20,715 nucleotides of DNA from Paracoccaceae bacterium (GCA_024644285.1 JAHELH010000010.1:1-20715); one strand, 5' to 3'; positions 1 to 9,102 are shown, counted from the first letter of the stretch. The notes: generated from the letters alone by a model not told the origin. Numbers and translations: made by a program.

Positions 1-604
1 CGCCGTGATAGGGGCCGTCGGGCAGCCGCGCGCGCGTCGGCTTGAAGCCGAACAGCCCGCAATTGCTGGCCGGAATGCGCACCGATCCGCCACCGTCCGA
101 GCCATGCGCCGCCGGCACGATTCCCGCCGCCACCGCCGCGCCCGCGCCGCCGGACGAGCCGCCGGGCGTGCGTCCCGGATCCCAGGGATTGCGCGTCGGC
201 GCGCCGTACACCGCCGCCTCGGTCACCGGCCCGATCCCGCTTTCGGGCGCGGCGGTGCGGCCGAAGGTGACCAGCCCGGCGGCGGCGAGCCTTGCATAGA
301 TCGCCGAATCGCGTGGGTAACGGGTATTGGCGAACAGCCGCGAGCCGTTATGCGCGGGTATGTCCACCGCCTCGGCGCCGAGATCCTTCAAGAGGAACGG
401 CACCCCGGTCAGCGGACCCTCGGGAAGGCCCGCATCGATCATCCGGCGCGCCGCATCTTCGGACAGAATCACGACCGCCGTCAGCCGGTCGTTGACCGCG
501 CCGACCCGCGCCAGTGCGGCGTCGAGCAGTTCACCCGCCGTGATCTCGCCGCGCGCCACCAGCCCCGCCAGCGCCGTCGCATCGAAGTCCTGATAGCCGT
601 CCAT
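1..604 (-). CDS. Amidase signature family hydrolase, N-terminal part (3' end outside window)
   Basis: About 201 N-terminal residues are visible; the gene continues past the left edge. The amidase-signature Ser-cisSer-Lys triad can be read. The Lys is K73 in LLKD, the cis-Ser is S150 or S151 in PGGSSGG, and the nucleophile is S174 in DGGGSVRIPA. Members of this family hydrolyse amide bonds on small molecules or misacylated glutamyl-tRNA. The substrate cannot be told from this fragment, and there is no sign that it is GatA rather than a catabolic amidase. ATG at 604 is chosen because the protein then begins at the usual first helix; the Shine-Dalgarno (GGGCGGTGG) is weak. It lies 65 bp downstream of mtlK on the same strand with no convincing terminator between them, so it may be the last gene of the polyol operon, although its chemistry does not fit polyol oxidation. 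Confidence 0.88.
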   Translation of the reverse strand, partial: MDGYQDFDATALAGLVARGEITAGELLDAALARVGAVNDRLTAVVILSEDAARRMIDAGLPEGPLTGVPFLLKDLGAEAVDIPAHNGSRLFANTRYPRDSAIYARLAAAGLVTFGRTAAPESGIGPVTEAAVYGAPTRNPWDPGRTPGGSSGGAGAAVAAGIVPAAHGSDGGGSVRIPASNCGLFGFKPTRARLPDGPYHG

Positions 605-669
605 GCCACCGCCCGGTTGCGCCGAAGCTCAGGCTATCCCGGCGGCCGGGCGCGGAAAAGCGCTTTCGG

Positions 670-2145
670 TCAGCCCCCGGCGTAGTCCCGCAGGGTCTTC
701 TCGACGCCCTTGTCCTGCAGGGTCTTCACCGCATCCGAGAATGCCGCCACGAACCCGTCATTGCGTCCCAGATCGCCGTAGACGTCGCGCTGCGCCAGCC
801 AGGCGGCCGGTTCGCCGCCCTGCGCCTTCTGCGCGGCGGCTTGCCGGCTGGCCCATTCGGGGTCGTTGTCGGCGATCTTCTCGCCGGCCTCGGTCTGCCC
901 GGCGCAATAGCGGCACCACAGTGCGGAACTCAGCGCCAGCCCCTCGGGCACCCGGCCGGCATCGAGGTTCTCGGCCACCGACGGCACGATGAATTTCGGC
1001 TGCCGGTTCGAGCCGTCAAAGCACAGGCGCGTGATGGTGTCGGCGACGCCGGGATTGGCAAAGCGGTTGCAGATCAGCTCGAGGTATTCGGCGGGGGTAA
1101 AGCCCGGCACGTCCGGCACCAGGTGCAGCACGTCGTCGCTCAGGACCTTGCGCAGGTAGGGCAGGACCAATGGCGATTGCATCGCCTCGTGCGCATAGGT
1201 GATCCCCAAGAGCGCCGCGGGATAGGCCATGATGGCATGGCCGCCATTGAGGATGCGGATCTTCATCTTCTCGAAATCGTGGATCCGGTCGGTGAACGTC
1301 ACGCCCACGCGCTCCAGTTCCGGCCGTCCATTGACGAAGGCATCCTCCAGCACCCACTGCTTGAACGGCTCGCAGAACACCGGATAGGCGTCCTTGATGC
1401 CGAATTCGCGTTCCAGCGTGCCGCGTTCGCGGTCGCCGGTCGCCGGCGTGATCCGGTCGACCATCCCGTTGGGAAAGCTGACATTGTCCTCGACCCAGGC
1501 GGCCAGGCCGGCATCCATGGCGCGCGCCATCTCGGTCAGCGCCATGCGCGCCACGTCGCCGTTGCCCGGCAGGTTGTCGCAGGACATCATCGTGAAGGCG
1601 GGCACGCCCTCTGCCTTGCGCCGCTTCAACGCCGCCAGCATCGCGCCGAACACGGTTCCGGGTGCCCCGGGGTTGGCGATGTCGGCGGCGATGGCGGGGT
1701 GGGCGGCATCGAAGCGCCCGTTCGCGTCCAGGAAATAGCCGCCCTCGGTCACCGTCAACGACACGATCCGGGTCACCGGGTCTGCCATCGCTGCGACCAG
1801 GGCGCCGTTCGCCGGCTCGACCGGCACGAAATCGGTCATCACGCCGACGACCGAGGCCTCCAGCGCCTCGCCATCCACCTGAACGACCGAGTAAAGCCAG
1901 TCCTGCCCGGACAGAAGCTCGCGCATCTTGGCGTCCGGCGGCCGCACGCCTGCGCCGCGGATGCCCCAGGCCGGATCGCCGCCCGCGTTCAGCAGATCGT
2001 CAAGATAGACCGCCTGGTGCGCCCGGTGAAAATTGCCCAGGCCCACATGCAGGATGCCGGGCTTCACGCCCGACCGGTCATAGCCGGGCTTGGCCACGTT
2101 GGCGGGCAGGTCGGACAGGGTCGATTGGGACAGGTCGATGGCCAT
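670..2145 (-). CDS. mtlK: Mannitol 2-dehydrogenase (polyol dehydrogenase, long-chain family)
   Basis: This 491-residue cytoplasmic enzyme oxidises D-mannitol (and often D-arabinitol or sorbitol) to the ketose with NAD+. The N-terminal nucleotide-binding region carries GLGNFHRAH near residues 36-43. The family signature SFPNGMVDRITPAT is at 223-236. The catalytic/substrate motif K295-x4-N300-x2-H303 has the same spacing and the same residue numbers as Pseudomonas fluorescens mannitol 2-dehydrogenase. The length is normal for the family. The start is supported by AAGGAG at 2153-2158, seven bases upstream. It follows the second short-chain dehydrogenase by 16 bp in the smo operon, as mtlK follows smoS in Rhodobacter sphaeroides, but here an extra gene is inserted between them. 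The family call is very sure; the preferred polyol is inferred from context. Confidence 0.95.
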   Translation of the reverse strand: MAIDLSQSTLSDLPANVAKPGYDRSGVKPGILHVGLGNFHRAHQAVYLDDLLNAGGDPAWGIRGAGVRPPDAKMRELLSGQDWLYSVVQVDGEALEASVVGVMTDFVPVEPANGALVAAMADPVTRIVSLTVTEGGYFLDANGRFDAAHPAIAADIANPGAPGTVFGAMLAALKRRKAEGVPAFTMMSCDNLPGNGDVARMALTEMARAMDAGLAAWVEDNVSFPNGMVDRITPATGDRERGTLEREFGIKDAYPVFCEPFKQWVLEDAFVNGRPELERVGVTFTDRIHDFEKMKIRILNGGHAIMAYPAALLGITYAHEAMQSPLVLPYLRKVLSDDVLHLVPDVPGFTPAEYLELICNRFANPGVADTITRLCFDGSNRQPKFIVPSVAENLDAGRVPEGLALSSALWCRYCAGQTEAGEKIADNDPEWASRQAAAQKAQGGEPAAWLAQRDVYGDLGRNDGFVAAFSDAVKTLQDKGVEKTLRDYAGG

Positions 2146-2161
2146 GCGAATGCTCCTTAAA

Positions 2162-2941
2162 TCAGATTGTTTTCAGCATGCCGCCGTCGACATGGTGGGT
2201 GGAGCCCACGACGTAGGCCGCGCGCGGGCTGCACAGAAAGACACAGAAATCGGCGAGTTCGCCCACGCTGCCGAACCGCTTGATCGGCGCGTGTTCGTCG
2301 GCAACCTCCTGCAGGTAGCCTTCCCAGCCGTCGCCGGCCAGCTCGCGGGCGGTGTTCTCCCAGTCGGGCGTGCGGATCAGCCCGGGATTGACGGTGTTGA
2401 CGCGGATATTCTTGCCGATGAACTCGGTCGACAGGCATTTGCCGAACATCATCAGCGCCGACTTGGTGACGTTGTAGATCGGCTCGTACCACAGCGGCTG
2501 CACGGCGCAGATCGAGGCGTTCAGCAGGATCGCGCCGCCGCCCTTGGCTTCCATCTGCGGGGCCAGGCCGCGCGACAGCCGCACCGCGGCCATCACGTGC
2601 AGGTCCCAGTAATGCTGCCACTTGTCGTCGGGGGCCTCCATCACCGTCTCGTTCGAGCCGGTGCCGGCATTGGAGACGAAGATGTCCGCGCCGCCCGCGT
2701 CCCGCGCCGCGGCGATCACCGCGTCGCAGCCCCCGGCAGTCGCGACGTCCGCCTCGGCGGTGGCGACCTTGACGCCGTGATCCTGCACGATGCTTCTGGC
2801 GGCGTCTTCCAGGGCTTCGGACCCGCGCGCCGCCAGCACCAGGTTCGCGCCCTCGGCGGCGAAGGCGCGGGCGATGCCCAGACCGATGCCCCTGGACCCT
2901 CCGGTGATCACTGCGGTCTTGCCGGTCAGCCCGAGGTCCAT
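2162..2941 (-). CDS. Short-chain dehydrogenase/reductase of unknown substrate, in the polyol operon
   Basis: This 259-residue classical SDR has the cofactor motif TGGSRGIG at 13-20, NAG at 91-93 and the catalytic residues S143, Y156 and K160 (YNVTK). The C-terminal VDGG motif is usual for the family. It is not a copy of the neighbouring SmoS: the active-site loop reads NASICAVQP instead of NMASQAGRR. The two probably differ in substrate. It begins one base after the smoS stop (TGAGATG), so translation is probably coupled. Position suggests oxidation of another polyol or of the sugar made from one (for example an arabinitol, galactitol or threitol type), but the sequence does not prove this. 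The family also contains 3-oxoacyl-ACP reductases; operon context argues against that role. Confidence 0.9.
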   Translation of the reverse strand: MDLGLTGKTAVITGGSRGIGLGIARAFAAEGANLVLAARGSEALEDAARSIVQDHGVKVATAEADVATAGGCDAVIAAARDAGGADIFVSNAGTGSNETVMEAPDDKWQHYWDLHVMAAVRLSRGLAPQMEAKGGGAILLNASICAVQPLWYEPIYNVTKSALMMFGKCLSTEFIGKNIRVNTVNPGLIRTPDWENTARELAGDGWEGYLQEVADEHAPIKRFGSVGELADFCVFLCSPRAAYVVGSTHHVDGGMLKTI

Positions 2942-2942
2942 C

Positions 2943-3712
2943 TCAGCTCATCCACTGTCCGCCGTCGACGTTGTAGGTCTGGGCCACGATGTAATCGGCC
3001 TCGGCGCTCGCCAGGAACACCGCCATGCCGGTCAGGTCCTCGGCGGTGCCCATGCGGCCGTAGGGGACGCTTTCGCCGACTTCCTTCTTCTTCTGGCCCG
3101 GCGCCTTGCCCTCGTACTTGGCAAAGAAGGCGTCGACCCCGTCCCAGTGCTCGCCATCGACCACGCCGGGAGAGATGGCGTTCACGTTGATCCCATGCGG
3201 GATCAGGTTCAGCCCGGCCGATTGCGTCAGCGAGATCACCGCGGCCTTGGTGGCGCAATAGACCGCGACCAGCGGCTCGCCCCGGCGTCCCGCCTGGCTG
3301 GCCATGTTGATGATCTTGCCGCCCTTGCCCTGGGCGATCATCTGCTTGGCCGCCGCCTGCATGGTGAACAGCGTGCCGGCGACATTGATATTGAACACCC
3401 GTTCATAATCCTCGCGGGCGATCTCGACGATGGGAGCGGCGGTGAACAGCGCGGCATTGTTGATCAGGATATCCAGCGCACCGGTCCGGGCGATCACCGC
3501 CGCGACGGCCGCGTCGATGCTGTCCTGACGGGTCACGTCCATTTCAACCGCAAAGGCGGCATCACCGATCCGCTCGGCGGTCTCGCGGGCGCGGGCGATG
3601 TCGATATCGCCGATGGCGACGCTGGCGCCCTCGCGCACGTATGCCTCGGCAAAGGCCGCGCCGATGCCGCGCGCGGCCCCGGTGATCAGTGCGGTTTTGC
3701 CGCCGAGGCGGT

Positions 3713-3716
<4 letters not shown>
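2943..3716 (-). CDS. smoS: Sorbitol dehydrogenase (short-chain type, D-glucitol to D-fructose)
   Basis: This 257-residue SDR closely resembles, from memory, SmoS of Rhodobacter sphaeroides, which oxidises D-glucitol to D-fructose and galactitol to D-tagatose with NAD+. Visible motifs are TGAARGIG at 12-19, NNAA at 86-89, catalytic S140, Y153 and K157, and the stretches MASQAGRRGE, SPGVVDGEHWDGVD and a C-terminal TYNVDGGQWMS that are typical of SmoS. Residues 140/153/157 match the catalytic numbering I recall for the Rhodobacter enzyme. Its ATG overlaps the smoK stop (ATGA at 3713-3716), so the two are translationally coupled. Sorbitol imported by SmoEFGK would be its substrate. Fructose produced would need a kinase that is not encoded here. 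Confidence 0.93.
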
Positions 3717-4717
<1,001 letters not shown>

Positions 4718-4727
4718 GTTTCGTTCC

Positions 4728-5558
4728 TTATTTCACTGCGCCGAAGGTCAGGCCGCGGACAAGTTGTTTCTGGCTGAACCAGCCCATGATCAGGATCGGT
4801 GCGATTGCCATGGTGCTGGCAGCACTGAGCTTGGCATAGAACAGGCCTTCCGGACTGGAGTAACTGGCGATAAAGGCCGTCAACGGGGCCGCCTTGGCGG
4901 CGGTCAGGTTCAGCGTCCAGAATGCCTCGTTCCAGGCCAGGATAAAGTTCAGCAGCAGGGTCGAGGCGATGCCGGGCACCGCCATCGGCGTCAGCACGTA
5001 GAGGAGTTCATCCTTCAGGCTGGCTCCGTCCATCCGGGAGGCTTCCAGGATCTCGCCCGGAATTTCGCGGAAATAAGTGTAGAGCATCCAGACGATGATC
5101 GGCAGGTTGATCAACATCAGCACGATGGTCAGACCAAACTTGGTATCCAGCAATCCCAGTTTGATGAAGATCAGGTAGATCGGATAAAGCACACCGACCG
5201 CAGGCAGCATTTTGGTCGAGAGCATCCACAGCAGGATGTCCTTGGTGCGCCTGGAGGGCACAAAGGCCATCGACCAGGCGGCCGGGATCGCGATGATCAG
5301 GCCCAGAAGGGTCGAGCCGCCGGCGATGAAGATCGAGTTCCACAGGAACAGACCGTAATTCGACCGCTCCATCACATCGGTATAGTTCTGCAGCGTCCAG
5401 TCGAAGAACAGGACCACGGGCGGATCGGCGATTGCCGTGGCCTCTGTCTTGAAGCTGGTCAGGAACGTCCAGAGGATCGGAAAGAAGATCAGGATACCGA
5501 TCGTCCAGGCAGCAACGGTGTTGAGGATCTTGCGGTTGTTGGTGACGGCACGGGCCAT
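4728..5558 (-). CDS. smoG: Polyol ABC transporter permease (MalG-type)
   Basis: This 276-residue inner-membrane protein has about six hydrophobic segments. The first is at residues 14-37 and the last near the C-terminus. The EAA loop that docks on the ATPase reads EASRMDGASLKDEL, followed by a downstream LTP, as in MalG-type permeases. It forms the translocation pore with SmoF. The start has a good ribosome site (AGGAGAT) that overlaps the end of smoF, and the two genes are 12 bp apart. The length is usual for the family. Confidence 0.94.
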   Translation of the reverse strand: MARAVTNNRKILNTVAAWTIGILIFFPILWTFLTSFKTEATAIADPPVVLFFDWTLQNYTDVMERSNYGLFLWNSIFIAGGSTLLGLIIAIPAAWSMAFVPSRRTKDILLWMLSTKMLPAVGVLYPIYLIFIKLGLLDTKFGLTIVLMLINLPIIVWMLYTYFREIPGEILEASRMDGASLKDELLYVLTPMAVPGIASTLLLNFILAWNEAFWTLNLTAAKAAPLTAFIASYSSPEGLFYAKLSAASTMAIAPILIMGWFSQKQLVRGLTFGAVK

Positions 5559-5570
5559 AATGTTATCTCC

Positions 5571-6437
5571 TCATGCGTCCAGGTTTTTGCCGACAATGCG
5601 CATCAGGAAGATGGCAATGATGTTGGCCAGGATCACGGCGTAGATACCCCCGGCGCTGCCTAAGCCGACATTCTGACTTTCCAGCACACGCTGATAGATC
5701 AGATACGTCAGCGTTCGGGTGCCGAATGCACCGCCGGTGGTCACGAAAATCTCGGCGAAGATGCCCAGAAGAAAGATCGTCTGGATCAGCAGCACGATTG
5801 TGATGGCGCGGCCCAGGTGCGGCAGAATGATATAGATGAAGCGCGCGTGGAACGGCGCGCCGTCCATCTCGGAGGCTTCCAGCTGCGAGCTGTCCAGCGA
5901 CTGGATCGCGGTCAGCAGGATCAAAGTTGCGAACGGCAGCCACTGCCAGGACACGATTATGATCAGCGAGGGCAGCGAAGCCTGACTGAGCCATTCAACT
6001 GGTGCCGCCCCAAAGAATTTCCAGATATGGGCGAACAGCCCGTTTACCGGGTCCATGAACATGTTCTTCCAGACCAGTGCCGACACGGTGGGCATCACGA
6101 AGAACGGCGCGATCACCAGGATGCGGACGATACCCTGGCCCCACATCGGCTGATCCAGCAGCATGGCCAGCCAAATACCCAGCCCAATAGTGATGATCAG
6201 CACGCCGCCGACGATGATAAGAGTGGTCAGAACGCTCGGCCAGAAGGCACTTGACGTCACAAAACGGACGTAATTCTCAAACCCGACCCAGCCCTGATCG
6301 CCACCGCGCAGCGGCAGAAATCTTTTGAACGAGAAGTAGAGAGTCATGGAAAGCGGTACAAGCATCCAGCCCAGAAGCAGGATTACGGCGGGTGCCAACA
6401 TGAAGCGGGCAGCGGAGCGGGAGCTTTGCGTGGCCAT
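5571..6437 (-). CDS. smoF: Polyol ABC transporter permease (MalF-type)
   Basis: This is a 288-residue inner-membrane permease with about six membrane helices and the EAA loop EASEMDGAPFHARF followed by ILP. I chose ATG at 6437 (MATQSSRSAARF). AAGGAG lies seven bases upstream at 6445-6450, and the protein then has the usual short cytoplasmic N-terminus before the first helix. An ATG at 6461 in the same frame would add MCPLRRHV but lacks a ribosome site. It pairs with SmoG. It lies 105 bp downstream of smoE, separated by a strong hairpin at 6499-6530 that may lower its expression relative to the binding protein. Confidence 0.93.
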   Translation of the reverse strand: MATQSSRSAARFMLAPAVILLLGWMLVPLSMTLYFSFKRFLPLRGGDQGWVGFENYVRFVTSSAFWPSVLTTLIIVGGVLIITIGLGIWLAMLLDQPMWGQGIVRILVIAPFFVMPTVSALVWKNMFMDPVNGLFAHIWKFFGAAPVEWLSQASLPSLIIIVSWQWLPFATLILLTAIQSLDSSQLEASEMDGAPFHARFIYIILPHLGRAITIVLLIQTIFLLGIFAEIFVTTGGAFGTRTLTYLIYQRVLESQNVGLGSAGGIYAVILANIIAIFLMRIVGKNLDA

Positions 6438-6444
6438 GACGTGT

Positions 6445-6450
6445 CTCCTT
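6445..6450 (-). promoter_or_regulatory. Ribosome binding site deciding the smoF start
   Basis: AAGGAG on the minus strand stands seven bases before ATG at 6437. It supports that start over the in-frame ATG at 6461, which has no comparable site. Confidence 0.8.
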
Positions 6451-6498
6451 AATGGGCACAAATCTGCTGCCAGGAACGGCTGTCACTTGGAAATAGGG

Positions 6499-6530
6499 AG
6501 CCGGGGGGCGGGTGAACCCGCCCCCCGGCT
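6499..6530 (-). repeat. Perfect 15-bp inverted repeat between smoE and smoF (mRNA hairpin)
   Basis: The left arm 6499-6513 (agccggggggcgggt) is the exact reverse complement of 6516-6530, with two bases between, so the RNA would form a 14-15 bp, almost pure GC stem. On the minus strand it is not followed by a run of T, so it does not look like an efficient intrinsic terminator. It begins 12 bp after the smoE stop. Hairpins at this position in binding-protein operons (malE-malF is the known case) protect the upstream message or partly stop transcription, so that binding protein is made in excess. Confidence 0.85.
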
Positions 6531-6542
6531 TGGGAGGATGCC

Positions 6543-7859
6543 TCAGTAACCCGCGGCTTCCATTTCGTCAGTTACGAGAGTCTGCGCTTTTTCCAGCGCT
6601 TCTTCCGGTGTTTGCTGACCCGCCAGCATGGCCGAGAATTCCTGGCCCGCGGAAGTGCCGATGCCCGCCCATTCCGGGATCGCGACATACTGGATGCCGA
6701 CATAAGGAACATCGCCGACCGTCGGGTTGTTCGGATCGGCGGCCTTGATCGATTCCAGCGTCATCGCCGCGAACGGCACCTTCTGGTACTCGGCGTTCTC
6801 GTAAAGCGAGGTGCGCGAGCCCGGCGGCACGTTCGCCCAGCCTTCCTTCTCGGCGACCAGCTCCAGATAGTCCTTGGACGTGGCCCAAGCGACGAACTTC
6901 TTGGCGGCCTCTTCAGCATCGGTTCCGGCGGGGATCGCCAGAGCCCAGGCCCAAAGCCAGTTGGCCCGCTTGCCCTTGCCGGTGTCGGGTGCCAGAGCGA
7001 AGCCCACCTTGTCGGCGACGGTCGAGTCGGTCGGATTGGTCACGAAGGACGCGGCCACGGTCGCGTCGATCCACATGCCGCACTTGCCTTGCTGGAACAG
7101 CGACAGGTTCTCGTTGAAGCCGTTGGTCGAGGCGCCCGGAGGGCCGGCATCCTGCATCAGGTTGTAGTAGAAGGTGACGGCCTCCTTCCATTCCGGCGTG
7201 TCGAGCTGCGGCTTCCAGTTCTCGTCGAACCAGCGTGCGCCAAAGCTGTTGGCGACCGTGGTGATGAACGCCATGTTCTCGCCCCAGCCGGCCTTGCCGC
7301 GCAGGCAGATGCCGTAGATTTCATTCTCTTTGTCGGTCATCGCACGGGCGGCTTCGGCGATGAAGTCCCAGGTCGGGGCCTGCGGCATTTCCATGCCGGC
7401 CTTTTCCATCAGGTCGGTGCGATACATCACCATCGAGCTTTCGCCGTAGAACGGCGCGCCGTAAAGCTTGCCGTCATAGCTGAGCCCCGCACGCATCGCC
7501 GGCAGGATATCATCGGCGTCGTAGTCCGCGCCCAGGTCGTCAAGCGGCACCAACCAGTCGTTGGCCGCCCAGATCGGGGTTTCGTACATGCCGATGGTCA
7601 GCACGTCGAACTGGCCGCCGCCCGCGGCGATGTCCTGGGTCACGCGCTGGCGCAGCACGTTCTCTTCCAGGGTCACCCATTCCAGGTTGATGTCGGGATG
7701 CTTCGCGTTGAAGTCCTCGGTCAGACCCTGCATCCGGATCATGTCGCCGTTGTTCACGGTGGCGATGGTCACCGTGGTGGCGTGGCTCGCGGCGAAAGCG
7801 CCGGTCGCCGTAGCCAGCGCCAGCGCACTGGCCGCAATAAATGCGTTCTTAGGTTGCAT
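6543..7859 (-). CDS. smoE: Polyol ABC transporter periplasmic substrate-binding protein
   Basis: This 438-residue exported protein of the family-1 (MalE-like) solute-binding group has a clear signal peptide. A lysine at position 4 is followed by a hydrophobic stretch to about residue 20, with likely cleavage after AFA (residues 21-23). The mature part has the conserved openings TIATVNNGDM and DVLTIGMYE and a tryptophan-rich C-terminal lobe. It should capture sorbitol or mannitol in the periplasm and deliver it to SmoFG. The start has GGGAGG seven bases or so upstream. It is first in the transporter operon, behind a predicted promoter and a palindromic operator. Substrate is inferred from smoS and mtlK downstream. 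Confidence 0.94.
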   Translation of the reverse strand: MQPKNAFIAASALALATATGAFAASHATTVTIATVNNGDMIRMQGLTEDFNAKHPDINLEWVTLEENVLRQRVTQDIAAGGGQFDVLTIGMYETPIWAANDWLVPLDDLGADYDADDILPAMRAGLSYDGKLYGAPFYGESSMVMYRTDLMEKAGMEMPQAPTWDFIAEAARAMTDKENEIYGICLRGKAGWGENMAFITTVANSFGARWFDENWKPQLDTPEWKEAVTFYYNLMQDAGPPGASTNGFNENLSLFQQGKCGMWIDATVAASFVTNPTDSTVADKVGFALAPDTGKGKRANWLWAWALAIPAGTDAEEAAKKFVAWATSKDYLELVAEKEGWANVPPGSRTSLYENAEYQKVPFAAMTLESIKAADPNNPTVGDVPYVGIQYVAIPEWAGIGTSAGQEFSAMLAGQQTPEEALEKAQTLVTDEMEAAGY

Positions 7860-7897
7860 CCAGATTCCTCCCTTTGGTGCAATTTACCTTTCGTGAG

Positions 7898-7925
7898 GCT
7901 ATGGCAGGTGCCTGCGCTGAGTCAA
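7898..7925 (-). promoter_or_regulatory. Candidate sigma-70 promoter of the smo operon
   Basis: On the minus strand TTGACT (7920-7925) and CATAGC (7898-7903) are separated by 16 bp. The -35 is strong and the -10 weak, which fits a regulated promoter. The spacer contains a short dyad, GCAGG-TG-CCTGC (7904-7915). The LacI-type operator ends 8 bp upstream of the -35. No transcript start is known. Confidence 0.5.
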
Positions 7926-7932
7926 TAAATAA

Positions 7933-7946
7933 TTTACGCGCGTAAA
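7933..7946. promoter_or_regulatory. Palindromic operator upstream of smoE (LacI-type)
   Basis: TTTACGCGCGTAAA is a perfect 14-bp palindrome with a central CG step, the form bound by LacI/GalR-family dimers. It lies 74 bp upstream of the smoE start, just upstream of the predicted -35, and 17 bp after the end of the regulator gene. A near copy is found at 9031-9044 in front of the regulator gene. Confidence 0.75.
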
Positions 7947-7962
7947 AATAAGGCAGATCTGT

Positions 7963-8991
7963 TCAGGCGGACTCTCGCATAACCAACGTGCCTTCAAACA
8001 GAATTTCCTCGCGGGCCGCATTTCGCTCGCCGCTGACGATCAGGTTAAAGGCCAGTTCGGCGCTGCGATTCGAGATCGAAGCGTAGTCCTGCGACACGGT
8101 GGTCAGCTTGGGGCAGGTGAATCGTGCGAACGGGTGGTCGTCGTGACCGGCGATGCGCATCGCCGATCCCGGCCCGCGGCCGACGCGCAACCCCTTCTCG
8201 AAGGCGGCGGCCAGCAGGCCGATGGCCAGCCGGTCATTGCTGCACAGGATCGTGTTGGAGCGGAAGCGCCGCTCCTCGATGCATTTCAGGCCGCCGCGAT
8301 AGCCGATCTCCTCGAAATCCCAGTTTTCGCCGGACACGCGGATCACGTCCGGCTCGTGCCCCAGCCGTTCCATCGTCTCGCGATAGGCGCGCCGGCGCTT
8401 GTTGGCGTTCGGGTTCAGGGCCGGCATCTCGAAGAAACTCGGCGGCTCGCTGGATCGGCAGAGATACTCCACCATCAGCGGAATGCTCTGAAAATTGTTC
8501 GATCCGACAAAAGCTTCGCCGATGCCCTCGATATTGCTGTCGAACAGGACGGTGGGCACATCCTCGCAGAACTTGGCGACGAAATCCTGGTCCGACCGGC
8601 GCCCCAGCGGCGCCAGCAGCACGCCCGCCGGCCGCATCGAGCGGATGCTGTCCAACACCACCTTCTCGAAATCCCGGTCGCCGTGCGAGCTGAACAGAAG
8701 CGGCTTGAACCCGGCCTCGATACAGCGCCGTTCGATGTTGCGCGCCATCTCGGTAAAGAATGGGTCGGCAAGGTAGGGCACGACGATGCCGATATGCTTC
8801 GTCAACCGTCGGTTCTGGTTCATTGCATAGAGGTTCGGACGGAACTCGTGCTTTTCCAGCGCGCTTTCGATCTTGCTGCGCGTCGCCGGGCGCACGCTGT
8901 CGGGGTCGTTGAAGTACTTCGAGATGGTCGGCCGCGAAATACCCGCAGCCGTCGCGAACTCCTCCATTGTCTTCGGATTGCGCACCATCAC
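7963..8991 (-). CDS. LacI-family transcriptional regulator of the polyol operon
   Basis: This 342-residue protein has an N-terminal helix-turn-helix (TMEEFATAAGISRPTISKYF, residues 8-27) with the hinge near residues 45-62, followed by a periplasmic-binding-like sensor domain from about residue 66 (HIGIVVPYLADPFF). It probably binds the two palindromes at 7933-7946 and 9031-9044 and responds to a polyol or the derived sugar. That would give control of smoE and of its own gene. An in-frame TAA lies three codons before the ATG at 8991, so the start must be there, at the adjacent GTG, or at the next ATG. None has a good ribosome site. Repressor versus activator cannot be decided from sequence; the smoE operator lying upstream of the -35 leaves activation possible. 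Confidence 0.92.
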   Translation of the reverse strand: MMVRNPKTMEEFATAAGISRPTISKYFNDPDSVRPATRSKIESALEKHEFRPNLYAMNQNRRLTKHIGIVVPYLADPFFTEMARNIERRCIEAGFKPLLFSSHGDRDFEKVVLDSIRSMRPAGVLLAPLGRRSDQDFVAKFCEDVPTVLFDSNIEGIGEAFVGSNNFQSIPLMVEYLCRSSEPPSFFEMPALNPNANKRRRAYRETMERLGHEPDVIRVSGENWDFEEIGYRGGLKCIEERRFRSNTILCSNDRLAIGLLAAAFEKGLRVGRGPGSAMRIAGHDDHPFARFTCPKLTTVSQDYASISNRSAELAFNLIVSGERNAAREEILFEGTLVMRESA

Positions 8992-9030
8992 AGCTTAAGC
9001 GCCCGATGATTCGGGCCGTCATCTCCCTTG

Positions 9031-9044
9031 TTTGCGCGCGTAAA
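9031..9044. promoter_or_regulatory. Second LacI-type operator, upstream of the regulator gene
   Basis: TTTGCGCGCGTAAA differs at one base from the perfect palindrome upstream of smoE. It is centred about 46 bp before the regulator start, so autoregulation is likely. Confidence 0.72.
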
Positions 9045-9088
9045 AGTACTTGTAGACTAGCGCCAATTTTTGTCGCGCGTCAAGGAAA

Positions 9089-9102
9089 GGCGCCGTTGCG
9101 CC
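9089..9102 (-). terminator. Weak candidate terminator hairpin after the J-domain gene
   Basis: The arms GGCGC (9089-9093) and GCGCC (9098-9102) form a five-pair stem with a four-base loop, followed on the minus strand by TTTCCTT. It lies about 50 bp after the J-domain stop and before the regulator promoter. The stem is short and the T-run interrupted, so this is tentative. Confidence 0.3.

Noticed and set aside
638..650. CCCGG-CGG-CCGGG as a terminator between mtlK and the amidase
   Set aside because: Only five pairs and no T-run on the minus strand.
841..2160. A 439-residue plus-strand open frame opposite mtlK
   Set aside because: It mirrors the mtlK codon pattern, has no ribosome site of note and no recognisable domain.
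8234..9022. An ATG at 9022 with a nearby GGAG, opening a frame of 262 codons over the LacI-type gene
   Set aside because: It is out of frame with the regulator and its translation has no domain. The ribosome-like site is noted because the regulator itself has a poor one, but a leader-coupling role is speculation.
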